Shown here one piece after another: positions 27,001-36,625 of a DNA stretch of 64,000 bases. The stretch covers positions 7,852,001 to 7,916,000 of the forward strand of contig OY754466.1 in NCBI GenBank assembly GCA_963575645.1, in the 5' to 3' direction. The position numbers and the translations under genes were made by a program. The notes beneath the pieces are model-generated. The model was not told the origin of the DNA and did not search any database. It saw nothing but the letters and a program-made list of their open reading frames with translations. The stretch comes from Xanthostigma xanthostigma. Its lineage: Eukaryota > Arthropoda > Insecta > Raphidioptera > Raphidiidae. Numbering within the stretch: position 1 is the first letter of the stretch; each line of letters begins with the position of its first letter.

Positions 27001-30000
27001 AAATTTTATTTATTAAATTACTCACCACCTATAAAAATAATTTTTTTTATTAACTTTCTTTCTTTCGTATTTATTTAAGTCTCAAAGATTAACTGTCATA
27101 CTATTTATAAAACAATTGTTTCACTGTTTATATAAAATTCCAAAACCTACTTACAATATTTAAGTATTTTCATACGTCAAAAAATTGATTTTTATAATGA
27201 TAAAATTTGTAAGAAAACGATTTTTTCGAGATATGAGACCTAGCTAAAACGATTTTTTGCCCCCCAAAATCCCTTTTCAGTAAATTTCATCCAAATCGTT
27301 AGGGCCGTTTTCGAGAAAAGCACGCACAGGGTCAGGCGGAACGTTACACTTTTTCGTGCATGCAGCCGGTGTTTTATCAATTTATAAGATTGGTGATTCA
27401 TCAATTTATAAGACGTTATCACGTCAAAAATTATAATGACAAACCAAAATACATCCGAACAAAGCCGGGCTGGAAAACTTATCAGTTTACACATCAAAAT
27501 ATTGATAAAATAAAAATTTACCTCTTCCTCGAGTCGCACTACATTTCCTTGCGCGTTGGTCAATGCTGTATCCAATATGTCGATGTGAGTTCTTTGTTCC
27601 TGCAGGGTGGCTCGTTGTGCTGCTAACTCGATTTCTTGTCTCTCCTTGGCCGCCACAAGTTCTTTATCTGTCGAAATTCATTGTATAAAATAAATGAATA
27701 ACTGTTCCGAAAAAATTCCCAAAAAATTGTTTTATTATCTATTTGTATTGTTGAATCCAACCTTAAAAAATAAATATAGTTTAAAAAAAACTAAAAAACA
27801 CACTTTATATCAAACTAAAAAGTAAAAAATATTTTTTTTAAAATAAGCTTAAAACAATAATGAATAAAAAATACTAGTATTATTGTGAAAAAAGCGTGGG
27901 GCGCTCGATGTACGAAAATGTGGAACAAAGCGCCCCACGCTTTTTCACAATAATACTAGTATTTTTTATTCATTATTGTTTTAAGCTTATATTAAAAAAA
28001 ATATTTTTTACTTTTTAGTTTGATATAAAGCGTGTTTTTTAGTTTTTTTTAAACTATATTTATTTTCCACTTTTTAGTTCGATTTATTGTCAAAAATTTG
28101 CCGAGAAAAAAAAAACAATTTTTTTTTTCGGCGTGGACGGGATTAGAACCCACGACCCGTGTTTCCGAGAGTTGACGTCAGCAAAGACCCGTGCTTTAGA
28201 CCGCACGGTAGCCACTGTACTTACAGTGCTGGCATATTATACCACTATATAAACCACTTACTGTAGTCCAAAACGGAGTTTACAAACAAACATACATACA
28301 TACATACAAACTTACAAGTGAAACTAATATAAAGCGTGTAAAAATGTTGGACAAGCCCATTAAGATTCTATTGTTATAAGATCATGTTGAAATGACAGTA
28401 AATAAAACATTTCATGCCATGATAAAAACTACGTTTATAGACCTTTGACGCTGACAATCAGATAAAAAATTGCAATTGCACAGATTAAAGTTTACTTATG
28501 TCTAATCTAACAATATGTAAATAACTTTCGCTTGTAAAAATTTTTTAAACACTCACTCTGCGTAATAAGTTGCGCAATGAGTATTTCACGTCGACTGATC
28601 TCCTTCCTTAACACGTTGGCGTCACCTTCGTGCTGGACTCCAGCTCCGACGACACTTGCCTGCGCAGCCGTGAGTTGGGCTTGCAATAGATCGGCGTGCT
28701 CTCGTAGGGCCGCGTTCAACTCTTGTAGTCGCCGACAGTCAGCATGTAGTCTCGATCTAGCAGCCCGTTCGAGTCTCTCGCGACGTTCGCACGACGCAGC
28801 GAGATCCTCATGTGCTCGATGAACTTTTGCTATCTCTTGCTCCAACTGCAATTTTTTTTGTGAAATATTATATGATTTACTTCTGTCTCCCCTTCCATTT
28901 TCTTATTTCACTACAATCTATCGTCATACCACAACAAAAATAATGTTTGAGAATGAAATCAAGTGGTATCATTGATTAAAATAATAATGACGGTGAAATT
29001 TAGATAACCTCAAAAACAATTCAAGACTACGTGCTGAAAAATAGAGGATTGTGACAATTGTGATAAAAGGAATTGTTATAAACTATTATGAAAAGCGATT
29101 ATGCACTAAAATGAATCAAAATAAACTTGGGAAAACTTACACGTTCTATTGACATTTAGTTACTTTTTGTTACATTTAGTTGGCTACTTTTATATTCAAC
29201 TCATTTCAGATGGTAATACCATTGGCTAACGTATTATAAAGACTATTAACCAGGTAACGACAAATTTTATATAGTAAACCTCTTACGTTTCATACCCCTG
29301 GCCCACAAACTGAATGTTGTTTTGTGCTTCCACCTACATTATGGTTAAACTAAAAGTTCAGATAATCTTAAAGCTACCTCTATACTGATCCTAATTACTC
29401 GCTCAATGGTTTATAAATTGTTAAAAACCATCAATTTGTGTTTTTTTTTTGACGGATGTGATAATTTACAGTTTTCCGTGACGACAGTTCCCAGTTTGTT
29501 TCAAACCATAGAAACGCCCCGTAAAGAACGGCACTTAAATTTCTAAATAAATGTAAAAAACCAAATATAATTCAAAATTTTTGAATTTTCAAATTTGATT
29601 TTGAATAGTCGTGGTAACGTTTTTTTGGTCTGTTTCACAGTTTAATCAAAATCATGGATACGAATTCATTTTAATAATTTAAGACAATTCATTATTCGTC
29701 AAAGATCTTTTCAACTTTAAGAATACTGACATATTAAAGGTAATCTGTAAAAACTTAACCCCGTTGAATTTCGTCTACAATTTTTACAGTTAACGTAACT
29801 GCACGAATTACTAACACAAGCCATTATTGAAAAATTCTCGGAAATGAAATAAGAAATAATTTTTTGACACAATTTATAAACGTACCGACAGAATTTTTTT
29901 AAATCATACATAAGGCTGTTTATATTTTAAAACCATGAATACGAATTTAAAAAAAAATAGTCGAACATTCTCTTTATTATATTTCTTGACTATAGATACC

Positions 30001-33000
30001 AAAAAAAAATAACATCTCTGAAAAATCTAAGAAAAATTCAACTGTCAGGCCGTTAAATAATTAATCATATATTTTTTCACCTACGGATTTTAACAAATTT
30101 ATAACATGTAATACAGGGTGCATTTTTCGTCCACTTTGGTTATGTATTCTACTCTACAATTGTGAATGACATATTATTTTGTAGCATCGAAGATCATGTC
30201 AATTATTTTATTATGGGAGAAGTACAGTGTCGGTATAAGCATCTAATTAATTAAGATAATAAAAATAATTTAAAATGAAATACATAATCTTATTTCTTGA
30301 ATTTATATTTTTGTTCGGATTTTTTTGACTCAACATCAGAACTTTGTTTAAAAATAAAATTTTAATTAAAGTTATTCATTTACTTATGTCAAAAGAAAAA
30401 TATTTAAAAGCCCAATAATAATGTCACCGCGGGATATTGTACAATACAGTCGAATGACGTAAGAGGATCTTTGAAGAACAAATGTAATTATGATGCTAGT
30501 CACTAGAGGACCAAATTGCCTGCACAATTCACTACGGAAAACATATGTAGTTATGATGCTAGTCACCAGACGGCCGAACCATTATCAGCACAATTCACTA
30601 CGGAAACTCTACATATTCTACACTCGCAGATTAAAAAAATTTAGCTTATGATGCTCGTCAATAGGTGGCCACCTAGCGGCGAGCATCATAAGTGGTCTTA
30701 TTTTGGTTAACTAGGATATTTATCTTCCTATAATACGTTTATCTATGGTAATACTGTAGACTTTGTCAAATAAGAATCCTATCTAAAAGCACTGAGTGTC
30801 AACCCACTGGGCACGATAATCCGAACTAAATAATACACAGGTGATTCAAATTGCAATTTCAAAATTGAAAAAAATAATAAATCAACCCTGTGTTTCTATG
30901 GATGCAAATCGAAAATTTCTGCTTTCTTATTCGATAAATTATTATTATTATCCTCATGATTTAATCATTAATTTTTTTATACTGACAAATACCCTACTGT
31001 CATGAACCATATAACACTTGGTACAAACCTTTTGTGTCTTGGCAACTTTCTGATATAAATTTTCCAGATCGAGTTTTAGAGCTCCATTTTCTTGCACGAG
31101 AATGTCGACCATTTCCGACTGTGGCCAAATGTCCCCGCCACATATTCCATCCTCTCTTCCGCGCGTGCGCGGACGAGGAGCTGACGAAACTCCACTCCTC
31201 ACACGCCAGCCCGATGTAGCTTCAGAACCGCCATTTCCTCCGACCTTCGACAAATCGGGTTGAGATTTCGACAATGAACTCAAAGCTGGGAATTTTCCGG
31301 ATGCTCCTCGATGTCTCCATTTCGCTCGTAATGCCTCATAATCTAAACTGTGAGTGATGATACCTTTTCCGCCTGACACACAAGATATAAACAAAAGATA
31401 AATGATAGACGAATTTTCATATTTTACATATACATATAATTCGTTTTAACACATATTTTTTTTTTTAATTTTACATCAGTTCGAAAATGATTGTATGTAT
31501 CAGAATTTTAATACAGAGCGAATTATTAGCTCAGTGACAAATTTTGACAGATGAAAGCTTTTCTAATTAAAAAAAAAACTTTTTTTTGTTATTAACAAGT
31601 AAAAACAAAAATTTAATGGGACTAAGGGTATGTTCCGATATGCACTGCGACCACTGTACAGTGTGACGTTCAAATGAGTGTAATACAATTTTCTAGTTCA
31701 TTAAAAAAAACTGTTGTTGGAGAACTGTCAAATTAAAAATATCTTAATTAATATTAATTGTAAATTGAATTTATAATATAATAAAAGTAAATAGTTTTTC
31801 ATTAAAAAGAATATGTTTTAATATCTAATAAGGTTATTTTTTGCAATTCTTCCATTGTTTTAGTTATTAATTCAAAATAATTACAGAACTTTATAATTTT
31901 TGTGATTAAACTGTAGATTGTTTATAAGACGTTAGTCACTCAAGTGGTTTTGACAGATCACGTGATCAAAGTACTGCGAGTACCTTACCTCGAAAACGCC
32001 AGTGCTCACAGTAGAATATGCCGGCGATTTATGACGTCATATATTTTCCTAGGGTACTGCGGCAGTATACTGGCAGTCCATAACGGAACGAATTTTTTTA
32101 CAGTGATAGCACTGTGCAGTGCTCGCAGTGCATATCGGAACATACCCATAGTGTCTCAAGAACAAAAGTGCAAATTTGGAAATAATAAACTTTTTTTTTT
32201 CTCTATATTTATATTTTAAAAAAATCTATCACGAATTGCATTCAAAATAAATAGAAACTAATTATTAATTATTTTTTTTATATTTTTAGATCCGTTCTGA
32301 AGAAGATCCAAATCCGGATCGAAACGTTAATGTATTATTAATAATTTTTGTTAATATATTGTCTGAAAAATTAGTCGATAATTTTATTTATTGAAAACTT
32401 TATGACACTTAGTTCAAGGTGAAAACTTAACTTGACTGAATTATAACAAAAATGGTCAAGGAACGACATAGCTTATAAATTCGGCTACTGGCCAATGAGA
32501 TAAGTCAGGCCATAATCAAAACAAAAAAAAAACAAAAATGGTAGTTCGAAAGAAAACGTTAAATACGAACCAATGGAAAGCCTGTCTAGATCAACATTCT
32601 CGCTAACACCACTGTCTCGAGTAGCAGCAGGGCTAGCGGCATTTGGTGACGGCTGTTGTGGTGTTTTTGTAGCAACTTCTTTGGCAAGATGCTTCAGCAC
32701 ATGCGAATCGCTTAAATAATCATCCGGTATATCGTTTATGTCTGTAACGCCAGTCTGATGCCCCATGCTTAGAGCGGGAGCAGGCGACGCTGACGACGCA
32801 CGCCGTTTATCGCTGGTAAAACTCAACGGGCTGCAATTTACATCGACACGATCGCGAATTCCAGACAATCTGCAGAACAATCATTAACACAAAACATTTT
32901 ATTGCGTTGCCAGTCCCAAGTATTTAGAAAATAAATGTAAATAATTGTTTTTAATTAATCATATAACAAGTTTCAATTCGTTTCGTCATTTTTATTTTCC

Positions 33001-36000
33001 CGCTATTAAAAAAGGGAAGTTATTGGTTTCAGTCCGATTATCGAAACTCGAGTTTTCATCAAATCTGTTATAGAATAGTTCTTTATTTGTAGAGTCAAGT
33101 CTGGATACATATTAATGTATATTCAAATCTTTGATTAACATCTGAATGGAACTCTTCAAATAAATAAAATTGTCGACCAATTTTTTTCAGACTATGTATT
33201 GACAAAAATAAAATTATAAATCAATATTGATTTATAATTTTATTTTTGTCAATATATTATAGTCTGAAAAAAAAATTGGTTGTCTGTAAAGTCGGTTTAC
33301 GGACGATAGTTTTACGTGATAACATATTCCGTAATACATAACCTAAATTTATATAATAATTATAATAATTCGAATCTATGATATTGCATCTTTTGCTTCA
33401 AATTTAGGTTAATTTTATTTATTAAAATTACTCACCACCTATAATATAATTGTTTTTTTTAACTTTCTTTCTTTCGTATTTATTTTAAGTCTCAAAGATT
33501 CGCTGTCATAATATTTTGAAAACAATTGTTTCATTGTTTATATAAAATTCCAAAACCTACTTACAATATTTAAGTATTTTCATACGTCAAAAAATTGATT
33601 TTTATAATGATAAAATTTGTATGAAAACGATTTTTTCGAGAGATGAGACCTAGCTAAAACGATTTTTTGCCCCCCAAAATCCCTTTTCAGTAAATTTCAT
33701 CCAAATCGTTAGGGCCGTTTTCGAGAAAAGCACGCACAGGGTCAGGCGGAACGTTACACTTTTTTGTGCATGCAGCCGGTGTTTTATCAATTTATAAGAT
33801 TGGTGATTCATCAATTTATAAGACGTTATCACGTCAAAAATTGGTTGACAATTTTATTTATTTGAATAATGTATATTCTCTGAATTAAAAAGATTACGTG
33901 AGATTTTTATTGACTCCTCCCTCCCTTTAAATGAGATTTGGTGAGATTTTGCCGGACTCTCCCCGCCCCATATTGAGCTCACGTAATAAATGGACGTCCC
34001 CCTATAGCAGGGGTCGATAGCCTTTGGAGACGGAAGAGCCAAAAGTTACAACTTACAAAATTTCCCAGTTTTAAAGAGCCACTAAACATTTTCGTTTCAG
34101 TATTATAGTATTTGCTTATACAGGGTGTTCTACAAGCTCTATGACAAACTTTGACAGATGGTAGGCTGCTTGATTTTAAACATATTTTTTTTAATAAACA
34201 TGTGTCCGATTCGTTTTTGTTTAGAAGTTACAAGCATTTAACCTTTATTAACTTAAGACTATAAAAATTGTTCGAAATGTCCACTCTCAGCTTTTATTTT
34301 TTATTTAGAGCTTTCACACGAAATATCTAATAAATAATTAAAATGACACTAACAATAATTATTGTCATAACAACCGATATTTCTATTTATCAACCTACGT
34401 TTTCGATTCTTTAAATGCTTGTAACTTATAAACAAAAACGAATCGGACCCATGTTTATTGAAAAAAATATGTTTAAAATCAAGTGACCTACCATCTGTCA
34501 AAGTTTGTCATAGAGCTTGTAGAACACCTGTATAGGTATAATATATATATCCGAGGACGACACGTCGCGACGGGGGCGGGTGCGGGTGAGACGCAAGTGG
34601 AAATGGCTGAGAGATATAGACATGGTACTCAATCCTATAGTAATAAATAGAGCTGTAAAAGTAACGAGAAATTGTGTACCCGTATGTATTCGTTACTTAA
34701 AGAACCAGTACCCGTTACTTTCGTATCGTTACGTTACTCGGTACTTTTCATACGACATAAGCAATAAGCATGTAGTTCGCATCAAAGCGCATCGCATATG
34801 TGATACGACATGAGTCATGACTTCGTACTTTATGAATACTTATAAGTTATAAGTATAACACATTGTGTTCGTATAACCGTATCAAACGAGCCGAACTAAC
34901 ATAGATACGAAATATGCGAGTAACGAAATGAATGTACCCGTTACTCAGTAACGAATACATACGGTTTGTTACAGCTCTAGTAATAAATGTCAACAGTTAC
35001 CTGCCAGTCCAAGGTTCATCCCCAGCTCCGTGTATAATAAGAGTGTTGTACGATGATGACGAAACATCCAGTGAGCTTCTGTTACTCGGAATGGTAGTTC
35101 CATCTTTAATGGATCCCCGACTCGCTTGCCTTTGGTGTTGTTGCTGTTGGCCTCCATTGCCAGAGTTCTGCAAATGCTGTTGACTGCTCGTCTGCTCTTG
35201 ACCTTGAGGCTCCTGTCTCGCTGTATGCTGGATCACATACCTTTCCTCGTGAGATAAGTTCTCATTCGATGTCGATACATCTGTTTCACTGCCGCTCAGG
35301 CTTTGTGGAAAGCCACCTGCGAACAACATTCTCATTTAAATTGTCGAATGTAAAATAGTGAATATGACAGATATCAAGTGATATTTTATTTCAATACGGA
35401 CAAAAGTGATATACAGTATGTAAACACGTAAGGTGCGCATAGGGAAATTAACATTGGGAAAAAATAACTGGATCAGAGTGAGCCTTGAAATCTTGTTTTT
35501 CAATTTGACAGATAATATTCTTTTGCAAAATGAATGTGTATACTACCGAAGTTAATATTCAAATGATTACAACATAATCGGACTTTTTTTATTAATGGGA
35601 CATTAAATTCCCAAAAATACTTAAATATGGTGCGAGATCAAATATCTCCGCCTATTCGTGTTGAACCTAAAGACATTGGGTCACTGATTTACCGACGCGC
35701 ATACGTCATACCAGTCAGACAATTTTTGAATGAAATGTTTTTTGGTTTTATTTTTGTACAAAAAAATTAAAATAATGATTTATAAGAGCTTTTTATTATT
35801 AAAAAAGCCAAGTAAAATCAAAATAAATCAAAATAAAATAGAAATCCTCAAGATTACCACGATAATTCAATAGAAATAGCAATTAATGCAGTCATGGCTA
35901 ACTCTGATCCAAGTATTTTTTCCCAATGCTAATTTCCTTATGTGCACCTTACGCGTTTACATACTGTATATGTACCAATTAAAAATTAATCTGACAATGT

Positions 36001-36625
36001 ATAAACTCAAATAAAAACTTGATTAAACCCCAAAAAAATATTCACAGCTGTAATAGAAAATTGAACAGAAAATTATCATATTTTACTGCTATAAGCGACA
36101 TTATTTTGTCTAATTAACCCCTCGTTCCCCTTACAGTGTGTCACGATCAAAGATAACCCTAATATTTTAGATAACCTGCTGGAATTTACTTTTCGCATCA
36201 TCGTTTTCATAAAAAAAATTGGTTGTCTGTAAAGTCGGTTTACGGACGATAGTTTTACGTGATAACGTAATCCGTAATACATAACCTAAATTTTAGTAGC
36301 TGTCAAACTTGGGCTGAAGCATACTGCGCTCTCGCTTGCACGCACAGGATCAGGCGGAACGTTACACTTTTTCGTGCGTGCAGCTGGTGTTTCATCAATT
36401 TATAAGACGTTATCACGTCAAAATAGTCACCTTGATTCTGTAGCGCACCAGTTCTTTGAGAACCATTCGCATATGATGATATGTATCGGCCGGGCTGCTG
36501 TAACGAGCCCATATCCTGTATCGCTAGTCTGTCGTTAATATGATCGCTTTTCGAATATCGCTCACATCGGTGATTGCTGAAAGCGTTACTGAATTGAGAC
36601 TGATCCACATCTGTTATTGTCACAT
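12018..36625 (-). CDS. AMOT: Angiomotin orthologue (first coding exon not found)
   Basis: Exons 5' to 3': 36431-36625, 35001-35316, 32571-32869, 31029-31372, 28557-28845, 27522-27667, 25898-26229, 24913-25047, 24327-24523, 23055-23305, 13996-14565 and 12018-12299. Every junction keeps phase, giving about 1118 residues. Residues near 80-100 contain ARQEPQGQE, nearly identical to human AMOT. Residues about 355-750 form the angiomotin coiled coil: VDILVQENGALKLDLENLYQ, then VLRKEISRREILIAQLITQN, THIDILDTALTNAQGNVVRL, KWEQRYLEESALRQAAIDAA and AERDAMIRVLQKH. The C-terminal third is Gly/Ser/Gln rich and ends KFRIQF, a class-II-type PDZ ligand comparable to the human EYLI end. AMOT scaffolds tight-junction polarity proteins and controls Yorkie/YAP. 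A Warts/LATS-type HQRQAS site is present; no PPxY motif is visible, though one could lie in the missing N-terminal exon. Exon 12 uses an acceptor at GTGAG|TAC to stay in frame. Confidence 0.9.
12932..13756 (-). mobile_element. Mariner-like deletion derivative with HTH and C-terminal transposase fragments
   Basis: Inverted repeats of about 120 bp begin CAGATTGTATCAAATC and are flanked by TA on both sides. On the minus strand, 13385-13573 reads as an HTH of the type heading mariner-like transposases (IYTVREKIQIIKWFY, then PSKITIRSVIREF). Further on, around 13185-13265, MSANVRENIYNRLGYCLAER and GGLFEHL resemble the transposase C-terminus. The catalytic core between them is gone. It lies in the last AMOT intron. 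Confidence 0.8.
16544..16972. repeat. Imperfect foldback element
   Basis: The left end TTGGCAAGTTCTTGACTGTT and the inverted right end share TTGGCAAGTT and an inner GTRTGTTGGCAATRCAGA stretch, with mismatches between the arms. The inner part contains CTCTGTCATGGCGGTTCACG. It is probably an old MITE. Confidence 0.55.
17674..18538 (-). mobile_element. Non-autonomous DNA transposon with 8-bp TSD (copy 2, inverted)
   Basis: Same family as 1009-1716, in reverse orientation. The ends are GGTTATTATACAC and GGTAATTATACAC, with an exact 8-bp TSD ATACTTTC (17666-17673 and 18539-18546). It is longer than copy 1 (865 versus 708 bp) because the internal repeat block has one more long unit. The open frames inside, on this strand, are repeat-generated. 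Confidence 0.9.
19409..19609 (+). other. Unassigned open reading stretch
   Basis: About 66 codons open, containing YPIKVDNNLLYHIDRSVKLD and IIWHCSTLPFFDMCDDPILS. Composition looks protein-like, but there is no ATG start in frame, no clear splice sites and no family I recognise. It may be a transposon or viral-gene relic, or chance. Confidence 0.25.
20836..21180 (-). mobile_element. Helitron 3' end fragment
   Basis: On the minus strand the sequence ends CACCCGGGTGAAACCGGG followed by GGCCGCTAG and host T, the same terminus as the Helitron at 6221. The 5' end was not located, so the right limit is approximate. Confidence 0.6.
23055..23305 (-). CDS. AMOT: AMOT exon 10 (Ser/Gly-rich, His run)
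   Basis: Listed separately because it links the coiled-coil exons to the distant C-terminal exons. It starts with two bases completing a Val codon from exon 9, encodes VSSVLTGSTGFGSTTS, a short HHHH run and an amphipathic end RALDDQLKELDSQLDSQL, and leaves phase 0 at GGGAAG|GTAGGC. The phase match on both sides supports one gene. Confidence 0.8.
23481..23965. repeat. 70-bp minisatellite, about seven units
   Basis: Units start at about 23481, 23551, 23621, 23691, 23761, 23831 and 23901, each with AGTTCCGCAAGGTTCAAG and TGACCAGGAATAACG. The middle units alternate GTACAACTA and GTAGAACTA, so the array probably grew by duplicating a 140-bp pair. It lies in AMOT intron 9. There are no unique spacers, so it is not CRISPR. 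Confidence 0.95.
25089..25594. mobile_element. MITE with GGCACTTCACATGGC ends
   Basis: Inverted ends GGCACTTCACATGGCTATTT at both sides, with subterminal TTTGGC motifs. About 506 bp, no coding content and no clear TSD. In AMOT intron 7. Confidence 0.7.
26261..26858 (+). mobile_element. Helitron-type repeat Y, copy 1
   Basis: Starts A|TCATATATATTAATACG and ends with the hairpin GTGCGAATAATTCGCAC, then AGGTCACTCTAG and host T, a Helitron-like terminus. The body has GCCATCTGACGGCTT, present more than once here through internal duplication. Other copies are at 39416-39851 and 41275-41561. Confidence 0.72.
26860..27430 (+). repeat. Interspersed repeat family X, copy 2 (long form)
   Basis: Begins AAAAATTGGTTGTCTGTAAA directly after the repeat at 26261-26858 and ends ACGTTATCACGTC. 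It shares the body with copy 3 (33270-33840), including GATTTTTTGCCCCCCAAAAT. Confidence 0.8.
27766..28065. repeat. 300-bp near-perfect hairpin in AMOT intron 5
   Basis: Two arms of about 140 bp are inverted copies, meeting at AAGCGTGGGGCGCT and AGCGCCCCACGCTT around a loop of about 22 bp (27908-27930). A transcript from either strand would form one long duplex. Confidence 0.9.
28129..28220 (-). other. tRNA-Leu/Ser-like relic
   Basis: On the minus strand GTGGCTACCGTGCGGTCTAA resembles a type-II tRNA D-arm. A long variable region and a T-arm-like GGGTTCTAATCCCGTCC follow, then a T-rich tract. The acceptor stem is not intact. It probably belongs to a SINE or Helitron whose tail (CATACATACATAC near 28290) follows on the plus strand. 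Confidence 0.6.
29717..29824 (-). pseudogene. THAP-domain N-terminal fragment
   Basis: From ATG at 29822-29824 the minus strand reads MACVSNSCSYVNCKNC and then GLSFYRLPL, matching the start of a THAP zinc finger (C-x-x-x-x-C, then SFHRFP-like). It stops after about 35 residues without the rest of the domain. Part of the sequence upstream of it recurs at about 38690-38750, so this is a transposon piece rather than a host gene. Confidence 0.6.
30479..30695. repeat. Two tandem units plus palindrome
   Basis: A unit of about 70 bp with TATGATGCTAGTCAC and GCACAATTCACTACGGAAA is repeated twice (about 30480-30605). It is followed by an inverted repeat, CTTATGATGCTCG...CGAGCATCATAAG, at 30646-30692. 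Confidence 0.75.
31626..32147. mobile_element. MITE with GGGTATGTTCCGATATGCA ends
   Basis: Inverted ends of about 26 bp (GGGTATGTTCCGATATGCAC) flank an AT-rich core. No TSD is obvious and there is no coding content. It lies in the AMOT intron between exons 3 and 4. Confidence 0.75.
32293..32332 (+). ncRNA. Hammerhead-ribozyme-like motif 1
   Basis: Core CTGAAGA (32297-32303), stem II GATCC/GGATC, then GAAAC and GTT. A four-pair stem I is possible between CGTT before the core and AATG after the cleavage triplet. Stem III has no loop, as in minimal dimer-type hammerheads. It is antisense to AMOT. Confidence 0.45.
33197..33254. repeat. 58-bp perfect palindrome
   Basis: 29 bases on each side, starting TATTGACAAAAATAAAATTA, with no loop. 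It sits between two other repeats in the AMOT intron and is probably a head-to-head insertion or hairpin-end product. Confidence 0.9.
33270..33840 (+). repeat. Interspersed repeat family X, copy 3 (long form)
   Basis: Nearly identical over its whole length to copy 2 at 26860-27430, from AAAAATTGGTTGTCTGTAAA to ACGTTATCACGTC. This implies recent spread, although both copies are in introns of the same gene. Confidence 0.85.
34121..34530. mobile_element. Mariner-type MITE with long inverted repeats
   Basis: Ends CAGGGTGTTCTACAAGCTC and its inverse, flanked by TA on both sides, with arms of about 125 bp and no coding content. Confidence 0.85.
34648..34979. mobile_element. hAT MITE, TAGAGCTG family, copy 1
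   Basis: Inverted ends TAGAGCTGTAA and TTACAGCTCTA with an exact 8-bp TSD GTAATAAA (34640-34647 and 34980-34987). Second copy at 44983-45366. Confidence 0.9.
35414..35966. mobile_element. Mariner-type MITE in AMOT intron 1
   Basis: Ends CAGTATGTAAAC with arms of about 65 bp including TTGGGAAAAAATA and GGATCAGAGT, flanked by TA. No intact gene inside. Confidence 0.82.
36211..36424 (+). repeat. Interspersed repeat family X, copy 4 (short form)
   Basis: Starts AAAATTGGTTGTCTGTAAAG and ends ACGTTATCACGTC, abutting the donor of the first visible AMOT exon (exon end 36431). It has the short body found in copy 1. Confidence 0.8.
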
